NCBI GenBank assembly: GCA_021532125.1
Contig: JADYUX010000003.1
Location: 62,001-126,000 of the forward strand
DNA: 64,000 nt
Reading direction: 5' to 3'
From: Arcanobacterium haemolyticum
GTDB lineage: Bacteria; Actinomycetota; Actinomycetes; Actinomycetales; Actinomycetaceae
Under the pieces are notes generated by a model. It was not told the origin of the DNA. It worked only from the letters and a program-made list of their open reading frames with translations, and searched no databases. The translations under genes and the position numbers were made by a program. Shown in pieces: positions 9,848 through 19,756 of the stretch (positions are counted from its first letter, which is position 1; each line of letters opens with the position of its first letter).

Positions 9848-10858
9848 TTATCCGTTCTGAACGCTAAGAAGGGCTGGGTCGCTAGCGCCGACCACTCGAA
9901 TGGTTTGATCGGCTGTTCCAGCGGCTGGCACGTGGAATGCCACGGTGACAGTGTAATTCGCTGTCATTGTGCCCGTGACCGTGATTTCGCCACCAGCTTG
10001 TCCAGACGAGAGTGCGCCGATCGTCGAACCAATTTTGACGGAGGCGCCGGCAGTTGTGATGGAGATCTGCGTCGAGAAATTCATCTGTGCGACGACGAGC
10101 GCGCCACCGTCGGCCGTTGCGACCGCGAGGGGCTGATTCTCTCCTGCAGCGAAGGTCATCGAAGCTGTGCCCGCTCCTTCGACAGCCTTCACGTTGGCGT
10201 CTCCACTCGAGGCCAGTTTCGTACGCAAGGAGTCGTCGGCAAACGTCAAGCCGCCTGCATCGGAGCGGCTCTGGTTGAGGGTCACGTATCCGGCTAGGAC
10301 GGAGGCGGGGCTTGCGACGAGCCCTTCTGCGTTGTCAGGGCTAATACTCGTCGCTCCGGCATCCCCGAGAGCTAATCCTGGCACCGTCGCGCCGGGAAGG
10401 ATCGACATGACGCCCCACAGTTTCCACAGCGACCGCGCCTGGTCCTGCGCAAAGACGTCGATGGTCTGGAGATTTGAGCCTTGGGGAGCATCCATGATGG
10501 AGAGCGCCACATGAGGGTAGGCCGCTGCGGAGGTCACAACCGACTGCGAGACAGCCTGCGAGAGGCGCGACATTCCGAAGCTGTCAGCCAAAATCCCCTT
10601 GAGCTGGTACTCAGCCTGGCGCTGGGCAAGGAACGGTCCAGCCGCACGCGCCTCAAGCGAGGCCGAGTCAAGGGCGGCATCCGACGCCGCGATCGCGTCA
10701 AAGATCTTCGTGCTTGCTGCCGTGAACTGCTCGTCGGAGAGCGCTGCTCGCGCCGTCTCAGTGGCGGGAGAGGGCGAGGGGATTTCTCCCTGGCCAGAAC
10801 ATCCGCTGAGGATGAGCGCGCCGGCGAGCGCTGCCGCGGTCAATGTTGCCTTACGCAT
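9848..10858 (-). CDS. Predicted lipoprotein, unknown function
   Basis: 336 residues starting MRKATLTAAALAG with a lipobox LSGC (Cys20), so it should be exported and lipid-anchored. A Ser/Pro-rich linker follows, then an alpha-helical stretch (about 40-170) and a beta-rich C-terminal part with repeated Gly/Thr/Val strands. The frame is open far upstream, but that part is the antisense of the neighbouring gene and has no export logic; the lipobox fixes the start at 10858. The start overlaps the stop of the upstream membrane protein gene by 8 nt (ATGCGTAA), so the two are probably translationally coupled. I do not recognise a characterised family. Confidence 0.8.
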   Translation of the reverse strand: MRKATLTAAALAGALILSGCSGQGEIPSPSPATETARAALSDEQFTAASTKIFDAIAASDAALDSASLEARAAGPFLAQRQAEYQLKGILADSFGMSRLSQAVSQSVVTSAAAYPHVALSIMDAPQGSNLQTIDVFAQDQARSLWKLWGVMSILPGATVPGLALGDAGATSISPDNAEGLVASPASVLAGYVTLNQSRSDAGGLTFADDSLRTKLASSGDANVKAVEGAGTASMTFAAGENQPLAVATADGGALVVAQMNFSTQISITTAGASVKIGSTIGALSSGQAGGEITVTGTMTANYTVTVAFHVPAAGTADQTIRVVGASDPALLSVQNG

Positions 10859-12044
10859 GAGTCTCCTCCGTTGCCTCTCCTGCAGCTTCGTCGTCAGTCG
10901 ACGATTCGTTGGTAGCAGTTTCCGCACTGTCACTTTCGCCGGTGTTCTTATCGTCGTCGGACTCGTCAGTGTCTGCTTCATGATCCTCCGCCTGATCGGC
11001 GGTTGTCTCCGTGCTCTCATCGGTGCGAGAGAAGCTCGCCCATCGTTCACGCCACGGGCTTTGACGAACTGTCGTCGTACTCTCGCCGGCTGTTTCGCCG
11101 CTCGTAGGGGTGGCGACGTCGTCGTCAGATGTGTCCGCAACGGTTTCGACGGTATCGACAGATTCTGGCGCGTCGGCCGCGGGTTCGTTCTGCTCCTCGG
11201 GAGCTTCGTCCGGCTTGTCAATGATGAGGCGTGCCTCGTCGGTGAGTTCGCGCTCACGCAGCTCCTGAGCTCGTGGGCTCGCAAAAAGAACTCCGGCTCC
11301 GAATGCGTGCCCGGTTGCAGCGGTCTGGATTTCGCGGGAACTCGCGGCAATATCGCCATCGAACTTGGCGAGAACGGCCGTTTCGGCAGCTGCACGCGAT
11401 GCCCGACGTGCCGCCCGGTGCTGGCGAGCTGCCAGTCGCTCGGCTTCGCGCTTTCGCTCATGCTGATCCAGGGCGAAGATCAAGGCGCCGATGGCTGCCA
11501 GGATAACGCCAATGAAGATTAGGGGCAGTGTCGCTTCGTTGGAGCCGTTCTTTTGCCAGGTGAGCGTGAGATCCGGAGCTTTTCCTGTGCTTGACTGGGC
11601 GATGAGCGAGATCTCTCCGCGTTCGACGACGTCGTAGGATACCTCGATCTTCCCCGTCCCGGTCTTGGTTTCGAGCCACATGTCTGAATCGGCCAGGGAG
11701 GGAACATCCTCAACGGTTGCTTCACGGGACTCGGTGGAGAAGGTGGACCAATCGGAAAGCCCGGTCACGTCGGTGACACTCGTACCATCGGCCCATGCAG
11801 CAACGTCGTCAGAATATCCAAGGGCTAGGGTGATTTCCGCATCGTCGGACGAGCTGACGGCGATCGTCACCTTCGATGACACAAGGTCGAGTACCCCTGC
11901 GCGCGTAGCGACATAGGAGGTATCGAGGTTACGTACCGTTGTCGCCACTGTGCCGCCAGGTCGCCACACTGTCACCATGGCAAGGCCGACAATCGCGATG
12001 ATGATGCCCACCACCGCGAGCGCAATTCCCGCTATCCTTCGCAT
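10851..12044 (-). CDS. Two-TM membrane protein with long acidic tail, unknown function
   Basis: 397 residues from the ATG at 12044, which is preceded by GAGGGAGAG. A first hydrophobic helix (about 5-26, AGIALAVVGIIIAIVG) is followed by a beta-rich domain of about 140 residues, probably outside, and a second helix (about 173-195, PLIFIGVILAAIGALIFAL). A basic patch (ERKREAERLAARQHRAARR) places the C-terminus in the cytoplasm. Residues 260-397 are very rich in Glu, Asp, Thr and Ser and likely disordered. It overlaps the lipoprotein gene. The layout suggests an envelope complex with the lipoprotein, but no function can be read from the sequence. Confidence 0.78.
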   Translation of the reverse strand: MRRIAGIALAVVGIIIAIVGLAMVTVWRPGGTVATTVRNLDTSYVATRAGVLDLVSSKVTIAVSSSDDAEITLALGYSDDVAAWADGTSVTDVTGLSDWSTFSTESREATVEDVPSLADSDMWLETKTGTGKIEVSYDVVERGEISLIAQSSTGKAPDLTLTWQKNGSNEATLPLIFIGVILAAIGALIFALDQHERKREAERLAARQHRAARRASRAAAETAVLAKFDGDIAASSREIQTAATGHAFGAGVLFASPRAQELRERELTDEARLIIDKPDEAPEEQNEPAADAPESVDTVETVADTSDDDVATPTSGETAGESTTTVRQSPWRERWASFSRTDESTETTADQAEDHEADTDESDDDKNTGESDSAETATNESSTDDEAAGEATEETHA

Positions 12045-12306
12045 ACTCTCCCTCTCGGTCGCCACCGCTGGAATATACATCCCACAGCGTCAAGATAACA
12101 ATTTCATAACAATAGCGTGGAACAAGCGGATTCGTCGGTTAGATCGCTCACGCCCAGGCACATGTCCTTCCCTCACTATCCTATGAGATCCACCCTGGGA
12201 AGATCACAAGAAAGTCCCGCGCCACCAAGGAAGTCGGACGCGCCACAGCACCCAAATGCCAGTAAAGTGTGAACGGGTATATCGCTTTAGGAAGAAAGGC
12301 CAGACG

Positions 12307-13524
12307 ATGGTGGATGATGCACCACTCTTCCCCGTAGTCCGCAAAGGCTACGACCGCGCTCAGGTGGACGAACGAGTCGCCTCCCTCGAAAACGCACTCG
12401 CCCAGACCCGTTCACAAGTAGCCGGGCTCGACGCCCGTATTCTCCGCCTCTCCGGCGAACTTGCCGAAGCACAAAAGCTCGTCCGCGAAAACGAACGCCC
12501 CAGCTACGCCGGCCTCGGTTCACGCGTCGAACGACTCCTGCGCTCAACCGAGCAGCAAGCCCTCGATGTCATGACCCGCGCCAACGTTGACGCCCAGGCA
12601 GTCGTCTCCCGCGCCCTCAAACGAGCCGACGACCTCACCTCCGGCGCCGAAGCCGAAGCCCAGGACGTTCTTGCCCGCGCCCAGACGAAGGCCGAGCAGC
12701 TCCGCATCACCTCGCGTTCTGAAGCAGACACCCTGACGACAAACGCACACCGCACAGCCGAAGAACTCGTCGCATCTGCAGAACGCGAAGCTGACCGCGT
12801 ACGATCACAGGCAACAACCGAAGCCTCAACCTTGCGTTCCCAAGTGAACCACGAAGTAGAGGAGCAGCGCATGCGCGCGGAAGCCGAAATCGCCACCCTT
12901 CGAGCTGAAGCCGAGCAAGAAGTTGCCTCACTACGCGCCGAAGCCGCGCGCGAAGTCAATCGCATCCGCACGGAAGCCAACGAGGAAGTAGCCTCTCTAC
13001 GTGCCGCCGCTGATCGAGAGATCGCCGCCACGCGCCAGCAGGACGCTGCCGAACGCGCCGCTCGTGAGGCAGAAACACGCGAAAAGGTTGAGGCGATGGT
13101 CAAAGATGCCGAAACCCAAGCTGAGCACGCCGAGCGTCGTCTCACCGAGGCCACACAGCGTGCCGCCGAGCTCACACAAACAAGCGAGTCCGAAGCCGCA
13201 GCACGGCTCTCCGCAGCTCACGAAAGCGCAGAAGATATCCTCGCCGACGCGCGTTCGGCCGCACGCCAGCTCCGCGAAGAAGCCCAAAACGAGGCCAGCA
13301 CCCGCATTGCCAGCGCCGAGGAACACGTTGCCGCACTGCGCGCTCAGCGCGAATCCCTCACCAGCTACATCGAGGATATGCGCGCAGCCCTTTCCCAGGC
13401 TGATGCGGGCATCACACTATCAACCATCGTCGATTCAGCGGCGGAGCATGCTGTCGATCGCGAGGACGAAGCAGAAGAAGCGCAAGCCGAAGGCGCTGCC
13501 GAGGCAGACGACGCAGCTAACTGA
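12307..13524 (+). CDS. DivIVA-like coiled-coil protein with hendecad repeats
   Basis: 405 residues. The N-terminus PLFPVVRKGYDRAQVDERV (about 7-24) resembles the DivIVA/Wag31 membrane-binding head. From about residue 82 to 347 the chain is a nearly continuous run of 11-residue units, roughly xxEAxxLxxxA; for example EAEAQDVLARA, EREADRVRSQA and EQEVASLRAEA. The last 30 residues are acidic. Such architecture recalls actinobacterial polarity and cytoskeletal proteins (DivIVA, Scy, FilP), so a role in cell pole or wall-growth organisation is plausible but inferred. ATG 12307 is chosen because GGAAGAAAGG lies just upstream; the earlier ATG at 12256 has no such site and adds a non-conserved leader. 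It is monocistronic. Confidence 0.8.
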   Translation: MVDDAPLFPVVRKGYDRAQVDERVASLENALAQTRSQVAGLDARILRLSGELAEAQKLVRENERPSYAGLGSRVERLLRSTEQQALDVMTRANVDAQAVVSRALKRADDLTSGAEAEAQDVLARAQTKAEQLRITSRSEADTLTTNAHRTAEELVASAEREADRVRSQATTEASTLRSQVNHEVEEQRMRAEAEIATLRAEAEQEVASLRAEAAREVNRIRTEANEEVASLRAAADREIAATRQQDAAERAAREAETREKVEAMVKDAETQAEHAERRLTEATQRAAELTQTSESEAAARLSAAHESAEDILADARSAARQLREEAQNEASTRIASAEEHVAALRAQRESLTSYIEDMRAALSQADAGITLSTIVDSAAEHAVDREDEAEEAQAEGAAEADDAAN

Positions 13525-13553
13525 CTATCTCTCGCTAACCATCTCACGCGCCC

Positions 13554-13593
13554 ACGTCGGGGCTGGAGACCGCACGATCTCCAGCCCCGACGT
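13554..13593. terminator. Bidirectional terminator
   Basis: Perfect 16-bp stem (ACGTCGGGGCTGGAGA and complement) with an 8-nt loop between the convergent DivIVA-like and alpha/beta-hydrolase genes. It ends 2 nt from the hydrolase stop. Confidence 0.85.
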
Positions 13594-13594
13594 A

Positions 13595-14392
13595 TTACGC
13601 GCCCGCATCTTCCTCGATCTGCCGCACGAATGACTCAAGTATCCGCGCCAAGCTCGCAGGCTGTTCGTTCGCACTGAAATGCCCAGCGTCGGGGATTTCC
13701 ACCAACCCTGCGCGTGGCGACCGCGCCTTCCATCGTTCAAGCATCTCGCGTGTGCACGTGGGGTCGTCTGCACCCCGCACGAGGAGAAGCGGCCGATCCA
13801 CCTCGACGGCCTGCGTGCAGTCCTCCCGATCTCGCATCGCCGCGTAAATCCACGCCAGGGACTCCCCCGAAACCCTCCGGAATTCGTCGTCAAGCGCGTG
13901 ACGGAGCGACGACGACGCTGCCGGGGAAAGCATCGTACGGCTCCACGTCTTGACACATTCGTAGGGGCGACCAGCCTCGCATACAGCGATTGCTTCGTCG
14001 CGGCGAGCGCGCATCTCATCGCTATCAGCAGCAATGTTGGTATCCATGAGTGCAAGCCCAGCAACTTTTTCAGGGAAGTCCACAGCAAATGCGGCCGCTA
14101 CCGCTCCGCCCATCGACAGTCCACCAAGGACAACGCGCTCAATCGCAAGCTCCTCCAGGAGCTCATTGACAGCACTGGCGTAGGCCCTCAAACCGCGCTT
14201 ACCAGTATGTTGCTCGACCTGCTTACCTGAGGGCGAGTGACCGAATCCCGGCGCATCAACAACGATGACATCACGGCCTTGCAACTCTCCACGCACCCCA
14301 TCCCACATCGTCGAATCCAGAGGAAGTGCATGAAGGAGGACAAGAGGAATTCCGTTTCCCTGACCTTGCCGACGCCAAGAAAGTGTAGCCAT
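13595..14392 (-). CDS. Alpha/beta-fold hydrolase
   Basis: 265 residues from the ATG at 14392. The fold is clear: oxyanion region LVLLHALPLD, nucleophile elbow GLSMGG, acid in RGADDPTC and histidine in DAGHFS near the C-terminus. The protein resembles small esterases and 3-oxoadipate-enol-lactonase-type enzymes, but the substrate cannot be named. The frame continues 43 codons upstream into the preceding gene without homology. The gene starts 25 nt after the stop of the small zinc-ribbon gene, so they are probably co-transcribed. Confidence 0.85.
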   Translation of the reverse strand: MATLSWRRQGQGNGIPLVLLHALPLDSTMWDGVRGELQGRDVIVVDAPGFGHSPSGKQVEQHTGKRGLRAYASAVNELLEELAIERVVLGGLSMGGAVAAAFAVDFPEKVAGLALMDTNIAADSDEMRARRDEAIAVCEAGRPYECVKTWSRTMLSPAASSSLRHALDDEFRRVSGESLAWIYAAMRDREDCTQAVEVDRPLLLVRGADDPTCTREMLERWKARSPRAGLVEIPDAGHFSANEQPASLARILESFVRQIEEDAGA

Positions 14393-14417
14393 AGCAGTAA
14401 CGATACGCGCCTGACCC

Positions 14418-14702
14418 CTAGCGGCGCCCGCGGTGCACCCAACAGGACGTATGCCAGTGCCGACGCATCTCCTGCCCATACTCAGCACCGAAGATCGTGT
14501 CCTCACTCCACACGACCTCATGCGATTCGCCGACCACGATTACTCCGCCACAGCTTGGGCACACATACTCTTTAGCGCCCGCGACGATGTGGTGCACCTT
14601 GTACGTATTGCCGTCGCGTCCCTCTTCGTAGCTCACGCCTCCCATCGCCGCGCGCGTATTGAGCGGGCGAACTGGGCGTGAGTATTTTCGTGAGCGACGC
14701 AT
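14418..14702 (-). CDS. Small zinc-ribbon-like protein, unknown function
   Basis: 94 residues with a basic N-terminus (MRRSRKYSRP) and a probable metal site formed by CPSCGG (about 48-53) and HWHTSCW (about 82-88). I recognise it only as a small conserved actinobacterial protein sometimes labelled ATP/GTP-binding without proof. There is no convincing Shine-Dalgarno; TAAACT (complement of 14710-14715) ends 7 nt before the ATG, so the mRNA could be leaderless, although a G-run lies between. Confidence 0.7.
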   Translation of the reverse strand: MRRSRKYSRPVRPLNTRAAMGGVSYEEGRDGNTYKVHHIVAGAKEYVCPSCGGVIVVGESHEVVWSEDTIFGAEYGQEMRRHWHTSCWVHRGRR

Positions 14703-14714
14703 GCCCCCGAGTTT

Positions 14715-14746
14715 ACGAGTTCCTCTCAGGCTTCGCGATAACTCGT
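14715..14746 (-). terminator. Weak hairpin after nagA
   Basis: 7-bp inverted repeat (ACGAGTT / AACTCGT) with an 18-nt loop immediately after the nagA stop. A 14-bp palindrome TCTCACATGTGAGA (14746-14759) covers the nagA stop itself. Termination here is uncertain. Confidence 0.3.
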
Positions 14747-14747
14747 C

Positions 14748-15914
14748 TCACATGTGAGAGTCTGACCAGACTGTTCTTCCGTCCTTGATGACACGCTGAG
14801 GACGCAGGTCGTCGTCCACGACGACGAAGTCTGCCCGAGCTCCCACAGCGATACGTCCAAGATCCGAGCGTCCGAGTACGTCGGCGGGCGTTGTGCTTGC
14901 CATACGCACGGCGTCGACAAGCGGAATTCCCGCCGTCACCACCGTACGGACAATATCAATGAGATGACTCGTTCCTCCCGCGAGATTTCCTCCGCGCAGC
15001 CGAGCGATTCCATTCGTCACGTGGACTAGCAGGCCAGAAAGCTCGTATGTACCATCCGGCATCCCCGCAGCCGCCATAGCATCCGTGATGAGAACAACCG
15101 ACTCAGGGCCGAGAATTTCAATGATCGATCGAACGAGATCAATGGAAAGGTGCGTTCCGTCTCCGATAAGTTCGACGACGAGATCTCCGGCTCGTGCCGC
15201 CGCAATATATTCGAAGACCGGGCCAGGGGCGCGATGATTCATTTGCCGCATAGCATTGAAAAGATGAACAGCCACTTGCCTCCGAGAACGCACAGGGGCG
15301 TGGTCGAGGCGTTGGCGGGCGTACTGATGGAGGTCACGCGCCACGTGGCTATCAGCATTCGTGTGTCCCCACGTCGGTAGGATTCCGCGGGTCGTTATGT
15401 GATCGACGAGCTCCCTTACACCGTCGAGCTCGGGAGCAAGAGTCATTGCCCATGCATAGCCACGTGTTGCGTCAATGAGGCGATCAGCGATGCCTTTGTC
15501 AGGCCGTTGCAGGTAGGTAGGGTTTTGTGCACCCGAGCGTTCAGGCGAGAGGAACGGGCCTTCAATTTCGATCGCATCGATAATTCCTGCATCGCATGCA
15601 TCCGCGAGGAGGGCGAGGACATACTCCATCCGTTCGATGTCCATCGTTGACGATGCTGCGCTGAGTCTCGTCGTGCCGTGGCTCATGTGCTCACGCGCTG
15701 CCTTCTCAATATCGCCGATATTCAGAGCATCCGGAAAGGACGTTCCTCCGCCCCCGTGGCAGTGGATATCGACGAGGCCAGGGATGATGTATCCGGCTGG
15801 TAGTCGCGCATCACTGTCGAGAGCATCTATTCGGGAAATCGTTCCATTCGTCCAGCCCACTTCGGCATTACTTATTTCACCAGGAAAGACGACTCGTCCG
15901 CGAATAGTCTCCAC
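14748..15914 (-). CDS. nagA: N-acetylglucosamine-6-phosphate deacetylase
   Basis: Cytoplasmic amidohydrolase that removes acetate from GlcNAc-6-P during amino-sugar and wall recycling. The 388-residue protein shows the metal-site motif DIHCHGGGG, the EIEGPFLS block, GHTNA, HLFNAM and LITDAMAA, all diagnostic for NagA. The start is a GTG at 15914 with AAGGAGGA placed ideally upstream; the open frame before it (to 16064) has no homology. No nagB or transporter gene is adjacent, so it stands alone. A short inverted repeat just upstream may be an operator. Confidence 0.94.
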   Translation of the reverse strand: METIRGRVVFPGEISNAEVGWTNGTISRIDALDSDARLPAGYIIPGLVDIHCHGGGGTSFPDALNIGDIEKAAREHMSHGTTRLSAASSTMDIERMEYVLALLADACDAGIIDAIEIEGPFLSPERSGAQNPTYLQRPDKGIADRLIDATRGYAWAMTLAPELDGVRELVDHITTRGILPTWGHTNADSHVARDLHQYARQRLDHAPVRSRRQVAVHLFNAMRQMNHRAPGPVFEYIAAARAGDLVVELIGDGTHLSIDLVRSIIEILGPESVVLITDAMAAAGMPDGTYELSGLLVHVTNGIARLRGGNLAGGTSHLIDIVRTVVTAGIPLVDAVRMASTTPADVLGRSDLGRIAVGARADFVVVDDDLRPQRVIKDGRTVWSDSHM

Positions 15915-15941
15915 GATTCCTCCTTGAACGATGCACCCTCT

Positions 15942-15958
15942 CCACAACAACGTTGTGG
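15942..15958. promoter_or_regulatory. Inverted repeat upstream of nagA, possible operator
   Basis: CCACAAC and GTTGTGG, 7-nt arms around AAC, about 28 nt before the nagA GTG. It does not match the DasR consensus I know. Regulatory use is inferred only from position and symmetry. Confidence 0.35.
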
Positions 15959-16314
15959 CTTTCTTCGAGAATACCCATCTGGAACGACTTTTGCGCCCAT
16001 ATTGACCTCGTCGAACGCTATTTCCGGAATATATCCAAAATAGATGTACCGTGAATAGATCCACTATATCAATGAGCCAACAATTCCTCTTTTCACCAGA
16101 TCGTTAAAAACGACGATATACCTACCTGGTCTATATGTACATATAAGGCATTTCGCATCTTCCTGGAAAAACACTTAAGACAATAAGCATATTTCCTCCA
16201 CAAGGAGGTGTTCACCAGGGAAAACAACCAGACACCTCGATGAAGCGACACAATTCGACCTGAGAAGTTTCTTGTCACAGCAAGCAATTTGCCAGAATTC
16301 GATGTGCCAAATAT

Positions 16315-16342
16315 TTTACATTTATTCGAGAATGTGTATTCT
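16315..16342 (+). promoter_or_regulatory. lsr2 promoter, leaderless
   Basis: TTTACA (16315-16320) and TATTCT (16337-16342) are separated by 16 nt. The ATG at 16350 lies 7 nt after the -10 box, so the first transcribed base should be at or next to the start codon. No Shine-Dalgarno is present. Confidence 0.6.
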
Positions 16343-16349
16343 TATCCTT

Positions 16350-16670
16350 ATGGAGAAGACAATCAAGGTCCTTTTGGACGACATCGACGGCACTGACGCC
16401 TCACGCCATATTCGCTTCAGCGTAGATGGCACAAACTACGAAATTGACGTAAACGAAGAAAACGGCAAGGCTTTCGACGAAGCACTCGCCCCGTTCCTTA
16501 AAGCTGCACGTAAGACCGGGCGCTTCTCGGTTCCTGCCACAGCAAAACCACGCCCGAACTCAGCCGAACTCGCAAAGATCCGCGAATGGGCACGTGCACA
16601 GGGCTACAAAGTATCCGGCCGCGGACGTGTTGCACAGGCAATCCAGGACGCCTACTACACGACCGTCTGA
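16350..16670 (+). CDS. lsr2: Lsr2-like nucleoid-associated protein
   Basis: H-NS-like actinobacterial DNA-bridging protein that silences A/T-rich and foreign genes. 106 residues: the N-terminal dimerisation part (residues 1-60, with LLDDIDGTDA and YEIDVNEENGKAF) and a C-terminal DNA-binding part AKIREWARAQGY..., with the minor-groove RGR hook at 91-93. The linker is short and Pro/Ala-rich. ATG 16350 fits the family start exactly; the frame upstream is open but not conserved. Translation is probably leaderless. It is a single-gene unit with its own terminator. Confidence 0.93.
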   Translation: MEKTIKVLLDDIDGTDASRHIRFSVDGTNYEIDVNEENGKAFDEALAPFLKAARKTGRFSVPATAKPRPNSAELAKIREWARAQGYKVSGRGRVAQAIQDAYYTTV

Positions 16671-16687
16671 TATTTCGTACACATAGT

Positions 16688-16718
16688 TGGAGGGGTGGGA
16701 TACTTTCCCACCCCTCCA
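16688..16718. terminator. Terminator after lsr2
   Basis: Perfect 13-bp stem (TGGAGGGGTGGGA and complement), 5-nt loop, followed by TTCGTTTT. It could also serve nucS, which ends about 95 nt to the right on the opposite strand. Confidence 0.85.
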
Positions 16719-16813
16719 TTCGTTTTCCAAGCATATGAACGCCGGCAACTTATTGCACCCGCCGCCCACATTAATGCGGTTTCATTCGCCCCGAATCCGG
16801 CAAGACTTCGAAC

Positions 16814-17509
16814 TTAAAACAGGCGGTCCTCGACGTTGTCTAGGCCGCGCATCTCGTCGTAATCAAGAATGACGCACTCAATACCCCTGTCCTCAGCCAG
16901 CGTGCGAGCCTGCGGCTTAATCTCTTGAGCCGCAAAAATACCCCGCAAAGGCGCAAGCAATGGATCTCGGCCCAACAACTCCAAGTACCGGGTTAATTGT
17001 TCAACCCCATCAATTTCGCCACGGCGTTTGACCTCAACCGCGATATATCCCGAATCCCCATCGCGGACCATAAGATCGACCGGGCCAATCGGCGTCGGAA
17101 ATTCTCGTCGCACAAGTGCCGCATCTGGACTCAATCGATTAACTTGCTCAGCCAAAAGAGCTTGGAGATGAGCCTCAACGCCGTCCTTAACCAAACCCGG
17201 TTCAATCCCCAACTTATGCTCGTAATCGGCAATAATCTCGAAGATACGAATAACCAGCCGGTCATTCGTCTTCTTATGCGTCACTTCCCAGACAGCCGCC
17301 ACATCTGCCGCCAGTTCGTCGTCATTTGGCTCACGAACACTCATCGTGCACGGAGGGCTCATCCAATTCAACGGCTTATATGAGCCACCATCAGAATGGA
17401 CGAGAACCGAACCATCCGCCTTTACCATCACAAGGCGAGTACCACGCTCCAGATGCGCGTCTAAACGCCCCGAATACTCGACACTACATTCAGCAAAAAC
17501 TACCCGCAT
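16814..17509 (-). CDS. nucS: Endonuclease NucS (EndoMS)
   Basis: Mismatch-specific endonuclease of the non-canonical actinobacterial mismatch repair route that replaces MutS/MutL. The 231-residue protein has the N-terminal beta domain and a C-terminal RecB-like nuclease core: GPVDLMVRD with the metal Asp, then [23 protein letters not shown] with E and K of the D-(E/Q)xK site. It ends in DRLF, a C-terminal tail of the type that contacts the sliding clamp in this family. The gene follows a DUF2550 gene and the atp operon, the usual actinobacterial neighbourhood. AAGGTGAGG lies directly before the ATG. Confidence 0.93.
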   Translation of the reverse strand: MRVVFAECSVEYSGRLDAHLERGTRLVMVKADGSVLVHSDGGSYKPLNWMSPPCTMSVREPNDDELAADVAAVWEVTHKKTNDRLVIRIFEIIADYEHKLGIEPGLVKDGVEAHLQALLAEQVNRLSPDAALVRREFPTPIGPVDLMVRDGDSGYIAVEVKRRGEIDGVEQLTRYLELLGRDPLLAPLRGIFAAQEIKPQARTLAEDRGIECVILDYDEMRGLDNVEDRLF

Positions 17510-17581
17510 ACCTCACCTTACGACGCACTCACGACCGCACACTTACCACAATCCGCTCTCTCGACGAGGCGACAAACCGAC

Positions 17582-17998
17582 CTAAATATACGTCGGCTCT
17601 TCAGACGGAGGCGCCGCATCAATCCACGACACCAGGCCAGCAAACGACTGCGGACTCATAGCAATCTGAAATGAACTTCCCTCATACGTCACATCAGCAA
17701 TCGTGAGCTCGTTATCGGCACCACCAGGACGGTGCGACACAATTGAAAAACCCGAACGCTCCATGACCTTGCTTGGCGCAAAGAGGAGAGCCCGGGTGTT
17801 AAACCACTCAAGTGACAGCGGACCGAGAATCAAAACACCGGTGCGCCACGGCTTAGCATTACCGAGGCGCACCGAGCACTGAAGAGAACCTGGACGGCGC
17901 AGAAGCATCATGAGACGCAGCGCGCACCATCCAATAACAACAAGGACAAGAATCACGAGGGAAACTACGAGGAACGTCATGTCCACCGAATGTCCCAC
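17582..17998 (-). CDS. DUF2550 family membrane protein
   Basis: 138 residues with one N-terminal transmembrane helix (about 8-30, MTFLVVSLVILVLVVIGW) and a soluble beta-rich domain, ending PPSEEPTYI. DUF2550 proteins are found between atpC and nucS in many actinobacteria; their function is unknown. Two starts are possible: GTG 17998, with GGAGAAG at a good distance, or ATG 17980, with a poorly spaced GGTGGA. I use the GTG. It lies 16 nt after the atpC stop and is probably read through from the atp operon. Confidence 0.82.
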   Translation of the reverse strand: MGHSVDMTFLVVSLVILVLVVIGWCALRLMMLLRRPGSLQCSVRLGNAKPWRTGVLILGPLSLEWFNTRALLFAPSKVMERSGFSIVSHRPGGADNELTIADVTYEGSSFQIAMSPQSFAGLVSWIDAAPPSEEPTYI

Positions 17999-18014
17999 GT
18001 TATCTTCTCCGTTC

Positions 18015-18277
18015 TTACTCCGAGATGTCTACCTTACCGATCTTATCGACAAGCACCGACACCGTATCCGTATCGACCGTGACGAAGCCACCTTCGACAT
18101 CAATCGAACGTTCTCGGCCATCACTTCCCACGATGATGACTTTCCCCGACGACAATAATGCCATGAGCGGCGTATGCCCTTCGAGGATGCCCATCTCGCC
18201 ATCGTGAGCCGGCACTCGAACCTGATCAGCTTGACCAGACCAGACCGCACCCGTCGGGGCGACGATATCGACCTTCA

Positions 18278-18278
<1 letters not shown>
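18015..18278 (-). CDS. atpC: ATP synthase F1 epsilon subunit
   Basis: 87-residue central-stalk subunit with the beta-sandwich sequence MKVDIVAPTG, AHDGEMGILEGHTPLMALL and GGFVTVDTDTVSVLVD. It stops after the beta domain and lacks the C-terminal helical hairpin of E. coli epsilon, as is common in actinobacteria, so epsilon-type inhibition through that hairpin is unlikely. The start shares one base with the atpD stop (TGATG), a classic coupled junction. The in-frame ATG 30 nt upstream lies inside atpD and is not conserved. Confidence 0.95.

Positions 18279-19756
<1,478 letters not shown>

Larger units (their letters stand above)
15915..16349. other. A/T-rich divergent intergenic region nagA-lsr2
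   Basis: 435 bp without a gene. It is visibly richer in A/T than its surroundings, especially 16020-16345. It holds the nagA ribosome site, an inverted repeat at 15942-15958, and the lsr2 promoter at its right end. Because Lsr2-family proteins bind A/T-rich DNA, autoregulation here is a reasonable inference. Confidence 0.6.

Noticed and set aside
15942-15958. DasR-type operator before nagA
   Set aside because: The dyad CCACAAC-GTTGTGG does not match the DasR consensus, so only a generic operator is proposed.
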